Assembly: GCF_001758785.1 (NCBI RefSeq)
Contig: NZ_LROM01000066.1
Location: forward strand, 1-64,000
DNA length: 64,000 bases
Direction: 5' to 3'
Source: Duganella phyllosphaerae
Lineage (GTDB): Bacteria; Pseudomonadota; Gammaproteobacteria; Burkholderiales; Burkholderiaceae_D
The notes beneath the pieces were generated by a model. That model did no database searches. It was not told the DNA's origin and saw only the letters and a program-made list of their open reading frames with translations. A program made the translations under genes and the position numbers. This document shows positions 46,560 through 54,984 of the stretch, piece by piece; position 1 is the stretch's first letter; each line of letters begins with the position of its first letter.

Positions 46560-47930
46560 ATGATTACATCCACCAATCCCGCAACCGGCGCCGTCCTCGC
46601 CCATTATGACGAGCATACCGACGCCGAGGTCGACTGCGCGCTGGCCGCTGCTGTCGCTGCCCAGCGCGCGTGGGCGCAGCAGCCGATTGCGGCGCGAGCG
46701 GCGGTGCTGCCGGCTATCGCGCGCGTGCTGCGTGAACGGCGCGGCGCGTATGCCCACATGATCAGCACGGAAATGGGCAAACCGCTGGGCGAAGCGCGCG
46801 CCGAGATCGAAAAATGCGCATCAACCTGTGAGCATTATGCGCAGCACGGTCCGGCCTACCTGGCCGATACCGACGTGGCCAGCAACGCCGGGCACAGCTA
46901 CGTCGCCTACGATCCGCTGGGCGTGGTACTGGCGATCATGCCGTGGAATTACCCGTTCTGGCAGTTCATCCGCTTTGCTGCTCCGGTCCTGGTGGCTGGC
47001 AACGGCGCGATCCTGAAACACGCCAACAACGTGCCGCAATGCGCGCTGGCGCTGCAACAGGCCCTGCTGGACGGCGGTGTGCCGGCCGGGCTGGTGACCA
47101 CGGTGCTGGTCGATGCCAGTCGCGTCAAAGCGCTGATCGACGATCCGCGCATCGCGGCCGTGACACTGACCGGCTCGACCGCCGTGGGCAAGCTGGTCGC
47201 TGCGCAGGCAGGCAATGTATTGAAGAAGCAGGTGCTCGAACTGGGCGGCTCCGACGCGTTCATCGTGCTGGCCGATGCCGACATCGGCGCTGCCGCGAAA
47301 ACCGCCGTCAAGGCGCGCTTCGGCAATACCGGCCAGAGCTGTATTTCGTCCAAGCGCTTCATCGTCGAAGATGCGGTGGCGGACGCCTTCGTGGCGGCGT
47401 TTGCCGAGCACACGCGCGCGCTGGTGGTCGGCGACCCGCTCGACGCCGCCACCAACATCGGCCCGCTGGCGCGCGCCAGCCTGGTGGCTGAGCTCGACAG
47501 CCAGGTGCAGCGCTCGATCGCCGCCGGCGCCATATTGGTCACCGGCGGCGCCCGCCGCGAGGGCCCCGGCTGCTATTACCTGCCGACCATTCTCGACCAC
47601 GTTACACCGGCCATGGCGGTGGCGGTGGAGGAGACCTTCGGCCCTGCTGCCGCAGTCCTGCGGGTGAAGAATGCCGATGCGGCGGTGGCGCTGGCCAACG
47701 CCACCGAATTCGGCCTGGGCGCCGCCATCTGGAGCGGCGACGTGGTGCGCGCCCGACAACTGGCGCGCCGGGTGGAGGCCGGGGCCGTGTTCATCAATGG
47801 GATGGTGGCGTCCGACGCCCGCCTGCCGTTCGGCGGCATCAAGCAATCGGGCTATGGCCGCGAGCCGGGGGAGGCCGGCGCCCGCGAATTTACCAACACC
47901 AAGACCATCTGGATAGGCCCGGCACGCTAA
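46560..47930 (+). CDS. NAD(P)-dependent aldehyde dehydrogenase (succinate-semialdehyde type)
   Basis: A 456-residue aldehyde dehydrogenase. The catalytic cysteine is in GNTGQSCISSKRF and the general-base glutamate in LELGGSD; the cofactor loop is TGSTAVGK, and MPWNYPFWQFIRFAAPVL and FGGIKQSGYGRE are typical of the succinate-semialdehyde dehydrogenase branch. It oxidises a semialdehyde to the acid. ATG 46560 has the binding site AGGAAGG. It leads a three-gene operon with a cupin and a decarboxylating dehydrogenase, controlled by the divergent GntR regulator; the actual substrate is unknown. Confidence 0.88.
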   Translation: MITSTNPATGAVLAHYDEHTDAEVDCALAAAVAAQRAWAQQPIAARAAVLPAIARVLRERRGAYAHMISTEMGKPLGEARAEIEKCASTCEHYAQHGPAYLADTDVASNAGHSYVAYDPLGVVLAIMPWNYPFWQFIRFAAPVLVAGNGAILKHANNVPQCALALQQALLDGGVPAGLVTTVLVDASRVKALIDDPRIAAVTLTGSTAVGKLVAAQAGNVLKKQVLELGGSDAFIVLADADIGAAAKTAVKARFGNTGQSCISSKRFIVEDAVADAFVAAFAEHTRALVVGDPLDAATNIGPLARASLVAELDSQVQRSIAAGAILVTGGARREGPGCYYLPTILDHVTPAMAVAVEETFGPAAAVLRVKNADAAVALANATEFGLGAAIWSGDVVRARQLARRVEAGAVFINGMVASDARLPFGGIKQSGYGREPGEAGAREFTNTKTIWIGPAR

Positions 47931-47970
47931 CCCTTTGCCTCGCCGTTGCTACACACCGTCAGGAGATTTC

Positions 47971-48393
47971 ATGTATCCGATCAGCACCCCATCACACGCC
48001 AAACTGCTGCGCCCATCGGCACTGCCGCTGCACGACCGTGGCGGGGGCGCCCGCACCGTCGCGCTGGTATCGCCGGCGCTGGGCGCCACCACCTTTATTT
48101 CCGGCATCACCGAGTTCGACCCCGGTACCGAGATTCCTTTTCACAGCCATAACTGCGAAGAAAGCGTAGTGCTGTTCGAAGGCGACGCGGTGATGGACAT
48201 CGACGGTCGCGAATATGCACTGCAGCCGCTCGACACCACCTTCATTCCGGCCAACGTGGTGCACCGCTTTCGCAACGTCTCGCACAGCAAGCCGATGAAA
48301 ATCCTGTGGACCTACGCGTCGCCCCAGGCCACGCGCACGCTGCGCGACAACGGTGAAATCCGCGCGGTCGCGCTGGAACACGGCAAACAATAA
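47971..48393 (+). CDS. Cupin-domain protein
   Basis: A 140-residue single-domain cupin. Motif 1 is visible as PFHSHNCEESVVLFEGDAVM (two His and a Glu as metal ligands), motif 2 as PANVVHRFRNVS. It is cytoplasmic. In this operon it may be a small isomerase, a hydroxy-acid processing enzyme or a sensor; the sequence does not decide. It lies 40 bases behind the aldehyde dehydrogenase gene and 25 before the next gene. Confidence 0.85.
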   Translation: MYPISTPSHAKLLRPSALPLHDRGGGARTVALVSPALGATTFISGITEFDPGTEIPFHSHNCEESVVLFEGDAVMDIDGREYALQPLDTTFIPANVVHRFRNVSHSKPMKILWTYASPQATRTLRDNGEIRAVALEHGKQ

Positions 48394-48418
48394 TCTCATT
48401 ACTTCCCTGGAAAATATT

Positions 48419-49510
48419 ATGCGCATACTCGTACTCCCCGGCGACGGCATCGGTCCTGAAATCACCAGCGGCGCGCTCGAGGTGTTGGCCGCCGCCAACC
48501 AGGCGTTCGGGCTTGGCCTCGCATTCGACTTCGACGACATCGGCTTCGTCAGCCTGGCACAGCACGGCACCACCTTGCGCGACGAGGTGCTCGAGCGCGC
48601 CCGTGGCTACGACGGTATCGTGCTGGGCACCATCTCGCACGCCGACTATCCGAAACCGAATGCGGGGGGCGTCAACGTCTCGGCGGCGTTTCGCGGCAAG
48701 CTCGATTTGTATGCCAACGTGCGTCCGGCCCGGACCCGCAACTTCCTCGAATCGAACCTGCGGGCCGGCAAGACCATGGACCTGGTCATCATGCGCGAAG
48801 CCACCGAAGGCTTTTACCCGGATCGCAATATGCACCAGGGCTGGGGCGAAGTGATGCCCACCCCGGACCTGGCGCTGTCCACGCGCAAGATCAGCCGCCA
48901 TTGCAGTACGCGGATCGCGCGCCGCGCCTTCGAACTGGCCATGAAGCGCAACAAGAAGGTCACCGCCATCCACAAGGCCAACAGCTTCCACATGAGCGAC
49001 GGCCTGTTTCTCGAAGCGGTGCGCGCGGTGGCGCAGGAGTTCCCGCAAGTGGCGCTCGACGACCTGCTGGTCGATGCGGCCACAGCCCACCTGGTGCGCA
49101 ACCCGCAGCGTTTCGACGTGCTGGTCACCACCAATTTTTATGGCGACATCCTCAGTGACCTGGCCTCCGAACTGTCGGGCAGCCTGGGCCTGGCCGGTTC
49201 GATCATGGCCGGTGACCGTCAGTGCTGCGCGCAGGCCCAGCACGGCTCGGCGCCCGACATCCAGGGCCAGGACCAAGCCAACCCCACCTCGATGATACTG
49301 TCCGCCGGCATGTTGCTGCGCTGGCTAGGCGAGCATCACGGTGTCGCAACCCTGGCGCAGGCCGGCGACGCCATTGAAGCGGCCGCCGATACCGTGCTAC
49401 GCAACCCGTTCAGCCGCACCGCCGACCTGGGTGGGAGTGCCGGTACGCGCGCTTTCAGCCAGGCGGTCGCGCGAGAGCTTGCCCAAGGCGCGCCCTGCGG
49501 CGGCAGCTGA
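48419..49510 (+). CDS. Isocitrate/isopropylmalate dehydrogenase family enzyme
   Basis: A 363-residue beta-decarboxylating dehydrogenase: LPGDGIGPEI start, substrate arginines in LYANVRPARTR and VIMREATEGFY, the catalytic lysine in AIHKANSFHMSDG, and metal aspartates in DDLLVDAA and NFYGDILSDLASELSGSLGLAGS. The cofactor pocket QDQANPTSMILSAGMLLRWLG is present. It oxidatively decarboxylates a 2-hydroxy-3-carboxy acid. Because it sits with a semialdehyde dehydrogenase and a cupin, it is more likely a catabolic paralog (tartrate/homoisocitrate-like) than leucine-pathway LeuB; leu genes are absent. Confidence 0.87.
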   Translation: MRILVLPGDGIGPEITSGALEVLAAANQAFGLGLAFDFDDIGFVSLAQHGTTLRDEVLERARGYDGIVLGTISHADYPKPNAGGVNVSAAFRGKLDLYANVRPARTRNFLESNLRAGKTMDLVIMREATEGFYPDRNMHQGWGEVMPTPDLALSTRKISRHCSTRIARRAFELAMKRNKKVTAIHKANSFHMSDGLFLEAVRAVAQEFPQVALDDLLVDAATAHLVRNPQRFDVLVTTNFYGDILSDLASELSGSLGLAGSIMAGDRQCCAQAQHGSAPDIQGQDQANPTSMILSAGMLLRWLGEHHGVATLAQAGDAIEAAADTVLRNPFSRTADLGGSAGTRAFSQAVARELAQGAPCGGS

Positions 49511-49534
49511 GCAACAGCTGATTAGCATCTGATT

Positions 49535-50038
49535 TCAAGCGGGAAGCGAGGCAAGTGTCTTCTGCCAGTACCCAACGTCGATCCAGCGATCGAGCTTGAA
49601 GCCGACTTGCTTGAACTCGCCCACCTTCTCGAAGCCCAGTTTTTCGTGCAGGGCCACGCTGCCGGGATTGGGTAGCGCAATGCCACCGATGACCAGGTGG
49701 TAACCATCGTCGATGAGCCGTTGTAACAGCGACGAGTACAACGCCGTGCCCACGCCTTGGCCAGCAAACTCAGGCGCCAGGTAGACGGTGCTTTCCACCG
49801 AAAACCGGTAAGCGGGGCGCACGCGCCACTTGGTGGCATAGGCGTAACCGACCACCACGCCGTCGTGCTCGGCCACCAGCCAGGGCAGGCCGGCAGCCTG
49901 CAAACCGGCGATGCGGCCTGCCATGTCGGCGTGGGTGACGGCCAATTCTTCAAAGGTGATGGTGGTGCCGAGGATGTAGTGATTGTAGATGTCGGCGACG
50001 CTTTGGGCATCGGCGGCTACGGCATCGCGCAGGTGCAT
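49535..50038 (-). CDS. GNAT acetyltransferase, phosphinothricin-acetyltransferase/ArsN-like
   Basis: A 167-residue N-acetyltransferase. It has the Pat-family start (DIYNHYILGTTITFEE), VVGYAYATKWRVRPAYRFSVESTVYL, the acetyl-CoA loop APEFAGQGVGTALY, and HEKLGFEKVGEFKQVGFKLDRW. Enzymes of this group acetylate phosphinothricin or methionine sulfone. As the last gene of an arsenic operon it may be an ArsN1-like enzyme, which detoxifies the arsenic antibiotic arsinothricin; this is inferred from context. It follows arsH by 18 bases. Confidence 0.85.
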   Translation of the reverse strand: MHLRDAVAADAQSVADIYNHYILGTTITFEELAVTHADMAGRIAGLQAAGLPWLVAEHDGVVVGYAYATKWRVRPAYRFSVESTVYLAPEFAGQGVGTALYSSLLQRLIDDGYHLVIGGIALPNPGSVALHEKLGFEKVGEFKQVGFKLDRWIDVGYWQKTLASLPA

Positions 50039-50056
50039 GTCGGTTCCTTTATAAAG

Positions 50057-50788
50057 TCAGATTCTCTTGATGGCGTGGTCGATGGCTTTCATCGAGCGCT
50101 CGTTGCGTTCGCTGTAGCGGTCGGTCAGATAATCGGTGCGGCCGCGTAGCAGCAAGGTCATCTTGAACAGTTCTTCCATCACGTCCACCACGCGCTCATA
50201 GTAGGCAGACGGCCGCATCCGTCCGTCCTCGTCGAACTCCTTGTACGCCATCGGCACCGACGACTGGTTCGGGATGGTGAACATGCGCATCCAGCGGCCC
50301 AGCAGCCGCAGCGTGTTGACCACGTTGAACGACTGCGAGCCGCCGCATACCTGCATCACCGCCAGGGTGCGGCCCTGGCTGGGACGGATGGCGCCCATTT
50401 CCAGCGGGATCCAGTCGATCTGGTTTTTCATCACGGCCGTCACGGTGCCATGCCGTTCGGGGCTGCACCATACCTGGCCTTCGGACCACAGGCACAGTTC
50501 ACGCAGCTCGACCACCTTCGGATGATCTTCCGCCACGCTGCCTGCCATGGGCAGTTCCATCGGATTGAAGATTTTAACGTCGGCGCCGAAGTGCACGAGG
50601 ATGCGCGCCGCTTCCTCGGTCAGCAGGCGGCTGAACGAGCGCTCCCGCAAAGAGCCGTACAGCATCAGGATGCGTGGCGGGTGGTCCAGGTCGCCGACCG
50701 GGGCCAGCTTGTCCATGGTCGGCAGGTCCAGCAGCGCCGGATCGATATTGGGCAGGTCGGCGTCGGGCGCCGTGCGGTTGTCAGTCAT
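50057..50788 (-). CDS. arsH: ArsH, NADPH-dependent FMN organoarsenical oxidase
   Basis: A 243-residue flavoprotein of the ArsH type. The FMN-binding motif [14 protein letters not shown], the block [48 protein letters not shown] (shown here by its parts SPERHG and [10 protein letters not shown]) and [15 protein letters not shown] are characteristic. ArsH oxidises toxic trivalent methylarsenicals to the pentavalent form. It lies 13 bases behind arsB in the operon. Confidence 0.93.
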   Translation of the reverse strand: MTDNRTAPDADLPNIDPALLDLPTMDKLAPVGDLDHPPRILMLYGSLRERSFSRLLTEEAARILVHFGADVKIFNPMELPMAGSVAEDHPKVVELRELCLWSEGQVWCSPERHGTVTAVMKNQIDWIPLEMGAIRPSQGRTLAVMQVCGGSQSFNVVNTLRLLGRWMRMFTIPNQSSVPMAYKEFDEDGRMRPSAYYERVVDVMEELFKMTLLLRGRTDYLTDRYSERNERSMKAIDHAIKRI

Positions 50789-50801
50789 GATCGGAACTCC
50801 A

Positions 50802-52082
50802 TTAAGCCAGGCGCACTGCCAGTGCGGCCAGGGTGATGAGCAGTACCGGCAGCGTCAATACGATGCCGACACGGAAGTAATAGCCCCAGGAAATCTGGAT
50901 GCCCTTGCTCGACAGCACGTGCAGCCACAACAGCGTGGCCAGGCTGCCGATCGGCGTGATCTTCGGCCCCAGGTCGCTGCCGATGATGTTGGCGTAAATC
51001 ATCGCTTCGCGCACCACGCCGGTGGATGTCGTCGCGTCGATTGAGAGCGCGCCGATGAGCACGGTCGGCATATTGTTCATGATCGATGAGAGGATAGCGG
51101 TGATCACGCCGGTGCCGAGTGCTGCACCCCAGACGCCGTAGTTGGCGCACTCGTTGAGCACGGCGGTCAGGTAATCGGTGAGGCCGGCGTTGCGCAACCC
51201 GTAGACCACCAAATACATGCCGAGGGAGAAGACCACGACCTGCCAGGGGGCGCTGACCAGTACTTCGCGGGTCGAAACCTTGTGTCCACGGGCGGCCATG
51301 ACCAACAGCAGCAGCGCACCAGCTGCCGCCACCGCGCTGATTGGCACCCCGAGCGACTCGAGCCAGAAGAACCCGGCCAGCAGCAACGCCAGCACCCACC
51401 AGCCGGCGACGAAGGTGGCGCGGTCGTGGATGGCCTCGGCAGGCGCCTTCAGTTGTGACAGGTCGTAGTTGGCCGGAATATCCGCGCGGAAGAACCACAG
51501 CAGGGCGCCCAGCGTGGCGGCCACGGCCACCAGGTTGACTGGCGCCATCACGGCAGCGTAGCGCGCAAAGCCGATATCGAAGTAATCGGCAGAAACGATG
51601 TTGACCAGGTTCGACACCACCAGCGGCAGGCTGGCGGTGTCGGCAATGAAGCCTGCGGCCATCACGAACGCCAGCGTGGCCCTGGCGGAAAACTTCAGGG
51701 CGCGCAGCATGGCGATCACGATCGGCGTGAGGATCAGCGCTGCGCCGTCGTTGGCGAACACCGACGCCACGGCCGCGCCCAGCAACACCAGCAGCACGAA
51801 CAGGCGCTGGCCGCTGCCCCGGCCCCAGCGCGCCACGTGCAAGGCTGCCCATTCGAAGAAGCCGGCCTTGTCCAGTAACAGGCTGATGATGATCACGGCC
51901 ACGAAGGTGCCGGTGGCGTTCCAGACGATGTGCCACACCACAGGGATGTCGCTAGCGTGGATCACGCCGGCGAGCAGAGCAACAGTGGCGCCAGCGGCAG
52001 CGCTCCAGCCGATGCCAAGGCCGCGCGGCTGCCAGATCACCAGGACCAGGGTGGCAAGGAAAATCAAAAAGGCGGGAAGCAC
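50802..52082 (-). CDS. arsB: Arsenite efflux membrane protein ArsB
   Basis: A 426-residue permease with about 12 helices of the ArsB (ion transporter superfamily) type: [39 protein letters not shown], and [17 protein letters not shown] with [21 protein letters not shown]. It expels arsenite and antimonite by proton antiport. ArsA is not in the window, so it probably acts alone. It follows arsC by 77 bases. Confidence 0.93.
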   Translation of the reverse strand: MLPAFLIFLATLVLVIWQPRGLGIGWSAAAGATVALLAGVIHASDIPVVWHIVWNATGTFVAVIIISLLLDKAGFFEWAALHVARWGRGSGQRLFVLLVLLGAAVASVFANDGAALILTPIVIAMLRALKFSARATLAFVMAAGFIADTASLPLVVSNLVNIVSADYFDIGFARYAAVMAPVNLVAVAATLGALLWFFRADIPANYDLSQLKAPAEAIHDRATFVAGWWVLALLLAGFFWLESLGVPISAVAAAGALLLLVMAARGHKVSTREVLVSAPWQVVVFSLGMYLVVYGLRNAGLTDYLTAVLNECANYGVWGAALGTGVITAILSSIMNNMPTVLIGALSIDATTSTGVVREAMIYANIIGSDLGPKITPIGSLATLLWLHVLSSKGIQISWGYYFRVGIVLTLPVLLITLAALAVRLA

Positions 52083-52159
52083 GAGCGCTCCTTGTAAATT
52101 GTTTCAGACGAGGGGGCGCCGGTCGGCCCTGGGGCCGGCCGTGAATGCGCGGCTGCGGT

Positions 52160-52654
52160 TCAGGCCAGGATGGTGCCGATCTTGTCGAGTTCGGCCTTGA
52201 ACTGCGCCCTGTCGTTGGCCAGCTGGTCCAGCGGCAATGCCAGGAACGCCTCGATGCGGGCGCGGATGATGCGGTAGGTTTGCTCGAAGGCGATGTTGAT
52301 TTCTTCCTCGGTACCGACCACGTGGCCGGGATCGTCAACGCCCCAATGCGTGCGCAGCACCGGGCCGAGGTAGGCCGGGCAGGTTTCACCGGCTGCGCTG
52401 CCGCACACGGTGACCACGATGTCTGGTGTCACCGGCAGGTCGTCCCACGATTTGCTGTAGTAGCCCTCGGTCGAGATGCCCTTGCTATGCAACAGCGCAA
52501 CTGCGCGCGGATGCAGCTTGCCGGCGGGCTGGCTGCCGGCGCTGATCGCCTTCAGGCCGCTTGGGGCGAGATGGTTGAAAGTGGCTTCAGACAGCACGGA
52601 ACGGCACGAGTTGCCGGTACAGAGGAACAGTACGGTGCAAACATGTTCTTGCAT
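52160..52654 (-). CDS. arsC: Arsenate reductase, low-molecular-weight phosphatase type
   Basis: A 164-residue protein with the phosphatase-like P-loop LCTGNSCRS (Cys12-x5-Arg region) near the N-terminus and redox cysteines in VTVCGSAAGETCP (about Cys84 and Cys92). It reduces arsenate to arsenite with thioredoxin or glutaredoxin as donor. The C-terminus after residue 130 is a helical extension seen in many beta-proteobacterial ArsC. ATG 52654 is preceded by a GGAGAA-type site and follows arsR by 14 bases; a longer open frame upstream is arsR in another phase. Confidence 0.92.
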   Translation of the reverse strand: MQEHVCTVLFLCTGNSCRSVLSEATFNHLAPSGLKAISAGSQPAGKLHPRAVALLHSKGISTEGYYSKSWDDLPVTPDIVVTVCGSAAGETCPAYLGPVLRTHWGVDDPGHVVGTEEEINIAFEQTYRIIRARIEAFLALPLDQLANDRAQFKAELDKIGTILA

Positions 52655-52668
52655 GGGGAGTTCTCCGG

Positions 52669-53010
52669 TCAGGTGGATGCAGTGGTTTGGCAGGCCGACG
52701 GTCCGCAAGGCACGCCGCCGCAACAGTTTTCGGTGAGATAGCCGATCAAGCCGTTCATCACACCGATATCGGCCGAGTAGATGACGAAGCGGCCTTCGCT
52801 GCGCGAGGTGATCAACCTGGCGTGCGTCAGTTCCTTGAGGTGAAAGGACAGCGACGACGGCGCGATCTCGAGCTGCTCGGCAATCTTGGTGGCCGCCATG
52901 CCGCCGGGGCCAACCTGCACCAGCAACCTGAAAATGGCCAGCCGGCTTTCCTGCGCAATAGCCGCCAGCGCGGCCAGAACCTCTTTGGTATCCATCGTAA
53001 CTGCTTTCAT
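52669..53010 (-). CDS. arsR: ArsR-family arsenic-responsive repressor
   Basis: A 113-residue winged-helix repressor: ALAAIAQESRLAIFRLLVQ, recognition helix APSSLSFHLKELTHARLI and wing SEGRFVIYSA. The usual CxC of helix alpha-3 is absent; instead cysteines sit near the C-terminus (ENCCGGVPCGPSAC), like in ArsR subtypes whose arsenite site is at the C-terminal end. It heads the operon arsR-arsC-arsB-arsH-GNAT and should bind the two boxes upstream. A start at M6 (52995) is an alternative. Confidence 0.92.
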   Translation of the reverse strand: MKAVTMDTKEVLAALAAIAQESRLAIFRLLVQVGPGGMAATKIAEQLEIAPSSLSFHLKELTHARLITSRSEGRFVIYSADIGVMNGLIGYLTENCCGGVPCGPSACQTTAST

Positions 53011-53012
53011 TA

Positions 53013-53070
53013 TTCAATAATTATGGAAGCATAATAAACTCGATACTTCGACAATTCAATCATTATCGAA
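53013..53070. promoter_or_regulatory. Twin operator-like boxes upstream of arsR
   Basis: Two imperfect palindromes with the same plan, TTCAATAATTATGGAA (53013-53028) and TTCAATCATTATCGAA (53055-53070), lie 42 bases apart (start to start, four helical turns) in an AT-rich region before arsR. They match in 14 of 16 positions. They are the likely ArsR binding sites covering the operon promoter. Confidence 0.8.
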
Positions 53071-53451
53071 TATTTTGGGAATCGCGCAGCATATCTCTTT
53101 CCCTTGACGAAGACGGTTGCTGAGCTTCAAAATGATGCCCATGACCGCCCAGAACCCTCCATTTGCCCCCGCAGTTTGCGATCCGCGCGCGCCACGCGCC
53201 ACGCAATGTGCGGCAACAAAGCCCGGGGTTCCCGTGTTCGCCGGCTCGGGTATGCCGCTCGGGTACTTCTGCTCAGTTACTCCGCCGTAACATCTTTTCC
53301 TGCCTGATCCAATTTGCACCAGCTCGCTCATGCGGGCATGGTCGCTTTGCGTCATCGTTCTTGCCGTAGTCCGCCTGCGCCTGTCTCCTGGCGCGCGATC
53401 GGCTGCATCTTTCAAGTTAACGCCAGCCACACCGGCTGGGAAGGAAAAACC
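53071..53451. other. Long intergenic region upstream of sulP
   Basis: About 380 bases without a supported gene. A weak promoter-like pair TTGACG (53104-53109) with CAAAAT 18 bases on could serve the transporter and would leave a leader of about 310 bases. Near its end, CCAGCC-ACACC-GGCTGG (53425-53441) can form a hairpin right before the ribosome binding site AAGGAAA. No known riboswitch was recognised. Confidence 0.4.
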
Positions 53452-54933
53452 ATGTCCCCATCAACCATCCGCCGTGATTGGTTCTCCAATATTCCACATG
53501 ATCTGCTGGCCGGCGTTGTCGTTGCGCTCGCGTTGATTCCCGAGGCAATCGCCTTCTCCATCATTGCCGGAGTCGATCCCAAGGTCGGCTTGTATGCTTC
53601 GTTCTCGATGGCGGTGGTCATCGCTTTTTCCGGGGGACGTCCCGCCATGATTTCAGCCGCTACCGGCGCAATGGCTTTGTTGATGGTCACGCTGGTGAAG
53701 GAGCATGGCTTGCAGTACTTGCTGGCCACAACCATTCTGACCGGCGTACTGCAGGTTCTGGCCGGCGCGCTGCGCCTCGGTGTGCTGATGCGCTTTGTCT
53801 CGCGCTCGGTGATCACGGGCTTCGTCAATGCACTGGCTATCCTCATTTTCATGGCCCAGTTGCCCGAGCTCACCCATGCCGGTTGGCAAGTGTATGCGTT
53901 GACCGGTGCCGGCCTGGCCATCATTTACCTGTTCCCGTACATCACGAAGGCGGTTCCGTCGCCGCTGGTGACGATCGTCGTGCTGACCGCCGTGTCGATG
54001 TTCCTCGGTCTCGACGTGCGCACGGTCGGGGACATGGGCAAACTGCCCGACAGCCTGCCTGTTTTCCTCCTGCCCGATATCCCATTGACCTGGCAGACCT
54101 TGACCATTATTTTTCCGGTGGCCGCGACACTGGCGGTCGTCGGGTTGCTCGAATCGATGATGACCGCATCAATTGTCGATGACTTGACCGGCACCAACAG
54201 CAACAAGAACCGCGAGTGCGTGGGACAGGGCATTGCCAACATCACGACCGGCTTCCTGGGCGGGATGGCCGGCTGCGCGATGATTGGCCAGTCCGTCATC
54301 AACGTCAAGTCGGGTGGGCGCGGCCGGTTGTCCGCCTTCGCTGCCGGCGTTTTCCTGTTGCTGATGGTGGTATTCATTGGCGATTGGGTGGCGCGCATCC
54401 CGATGGCCGCGCTGGTCGCGGTCATGATCATGGTTGCGATCGGTACCTTCAGTTGGTCCTCGCTGCGCAATCTGCGCGAGCACCCCATCAGTTCAAGTGC
54501 CGTGATGCTGGCCACCGTGATCGTCGTCGTCGCGACCCACGACCTGGCCAAGGGCGTGCTGGTGGGGGTGATTCTTTCGGGATTTTTCTTCGCGCACAAG
54601 ATCGGGGGCATCCTGCACATCAGCTCACGCAGGCAAGACGCGGACCGCGTTCGCACCTACGTGGTGACTGGCCAGGTGTTTTTTGCCTCAGCGGACAACT
54701 TCATCAAATCCTTCGATTTCAAGGAAGTCCTCGACACTGTCCGAATAGACCTGGCAGGCGCGCATTTCTGGGACATCACGGCAGTCAGCGCGCTCGACAA
54801 GGTTGTGCTCAAGTTCCGCCGCGAGGCTGTTGCTGTCGAGATCATCGGCCTGAATGAAGCAAGCTCTACGTTGGTTGACAGGTTTGCGGTTCACGACAAG
54901 CAAGGTGCCGAAGCGATGCTGTCGGCGCATTGA
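53452..54933 (+). CDS. SulP-family anion transporter with STAS domain
   Basis: A 493-residue protein: about 10-12 membrane helices ([31 protein letters not shown] is the SulP signature) and a C-terminal cytoplasmic STAS domain (about 395-490, [18 protein letters not shown] and [16 protein letters not shown]). SulP proteins carry sulfate, bicarbonate or dicarboxylates; substrate cannot be told here and no carbonic anhydrase gene adjoins it. ATG 53452 is chosen as it precedes the family N-terminus and has AAGGAAA before it. Confidence 0.9.
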   Translation: MSPSTIRRDWFSNIPHDLLAGVVVALALIPEAIAFSIIAGVDPKVGLYASFSMAVVIAFSGGRPAMISAATGAMALLMVTLVKEHGLQYLLATTILTGVLQVLAGALRLGVLMRFVSRSVITGFVNALAILIFMAQLPELTHAGWQVYALTGAGLAIIYLFPYITKAVPSPLVTIVVLTAVSMFLGLDVRTVGDMGKLPDSLPVFLLPDIPLTWQTLTIIFPVAATLAVVGLLESMMTASIVDDLTGTNSNKNRECVGQGIANITTGFLGGMAGCAMIGQSVINVKSGGRGRLSAFAAGVFLLLMVVFIGDWVARIPMAALVAVMIMVAIGTFSWSSLRNLREHPISSSAVMLATVIVVVATHDLAKGVLVGVILSGFFFAHKIGGILHISSRRQDADRVRTYVVTGQVFFASADNFIKSFDFKEVLDTVRIDLAGAHFWDITAVSALDKVVLKFRREAVAVEIIGLNEASSTLVDRFAVHDKQGAEAMLSAH

Positions 54934-54984
54934 GGAGAAATGGATAGCCCGGGCAATCGAACGGCCGGGACTGTTGGCTACGTG

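Noticed and set aside
53056..53430. 124-codon minus-strand frame in the arsR-sulP gap
   Set aside because: No recognisable motif and no good ribosome binding site; it would read through the arsR operator boxes.
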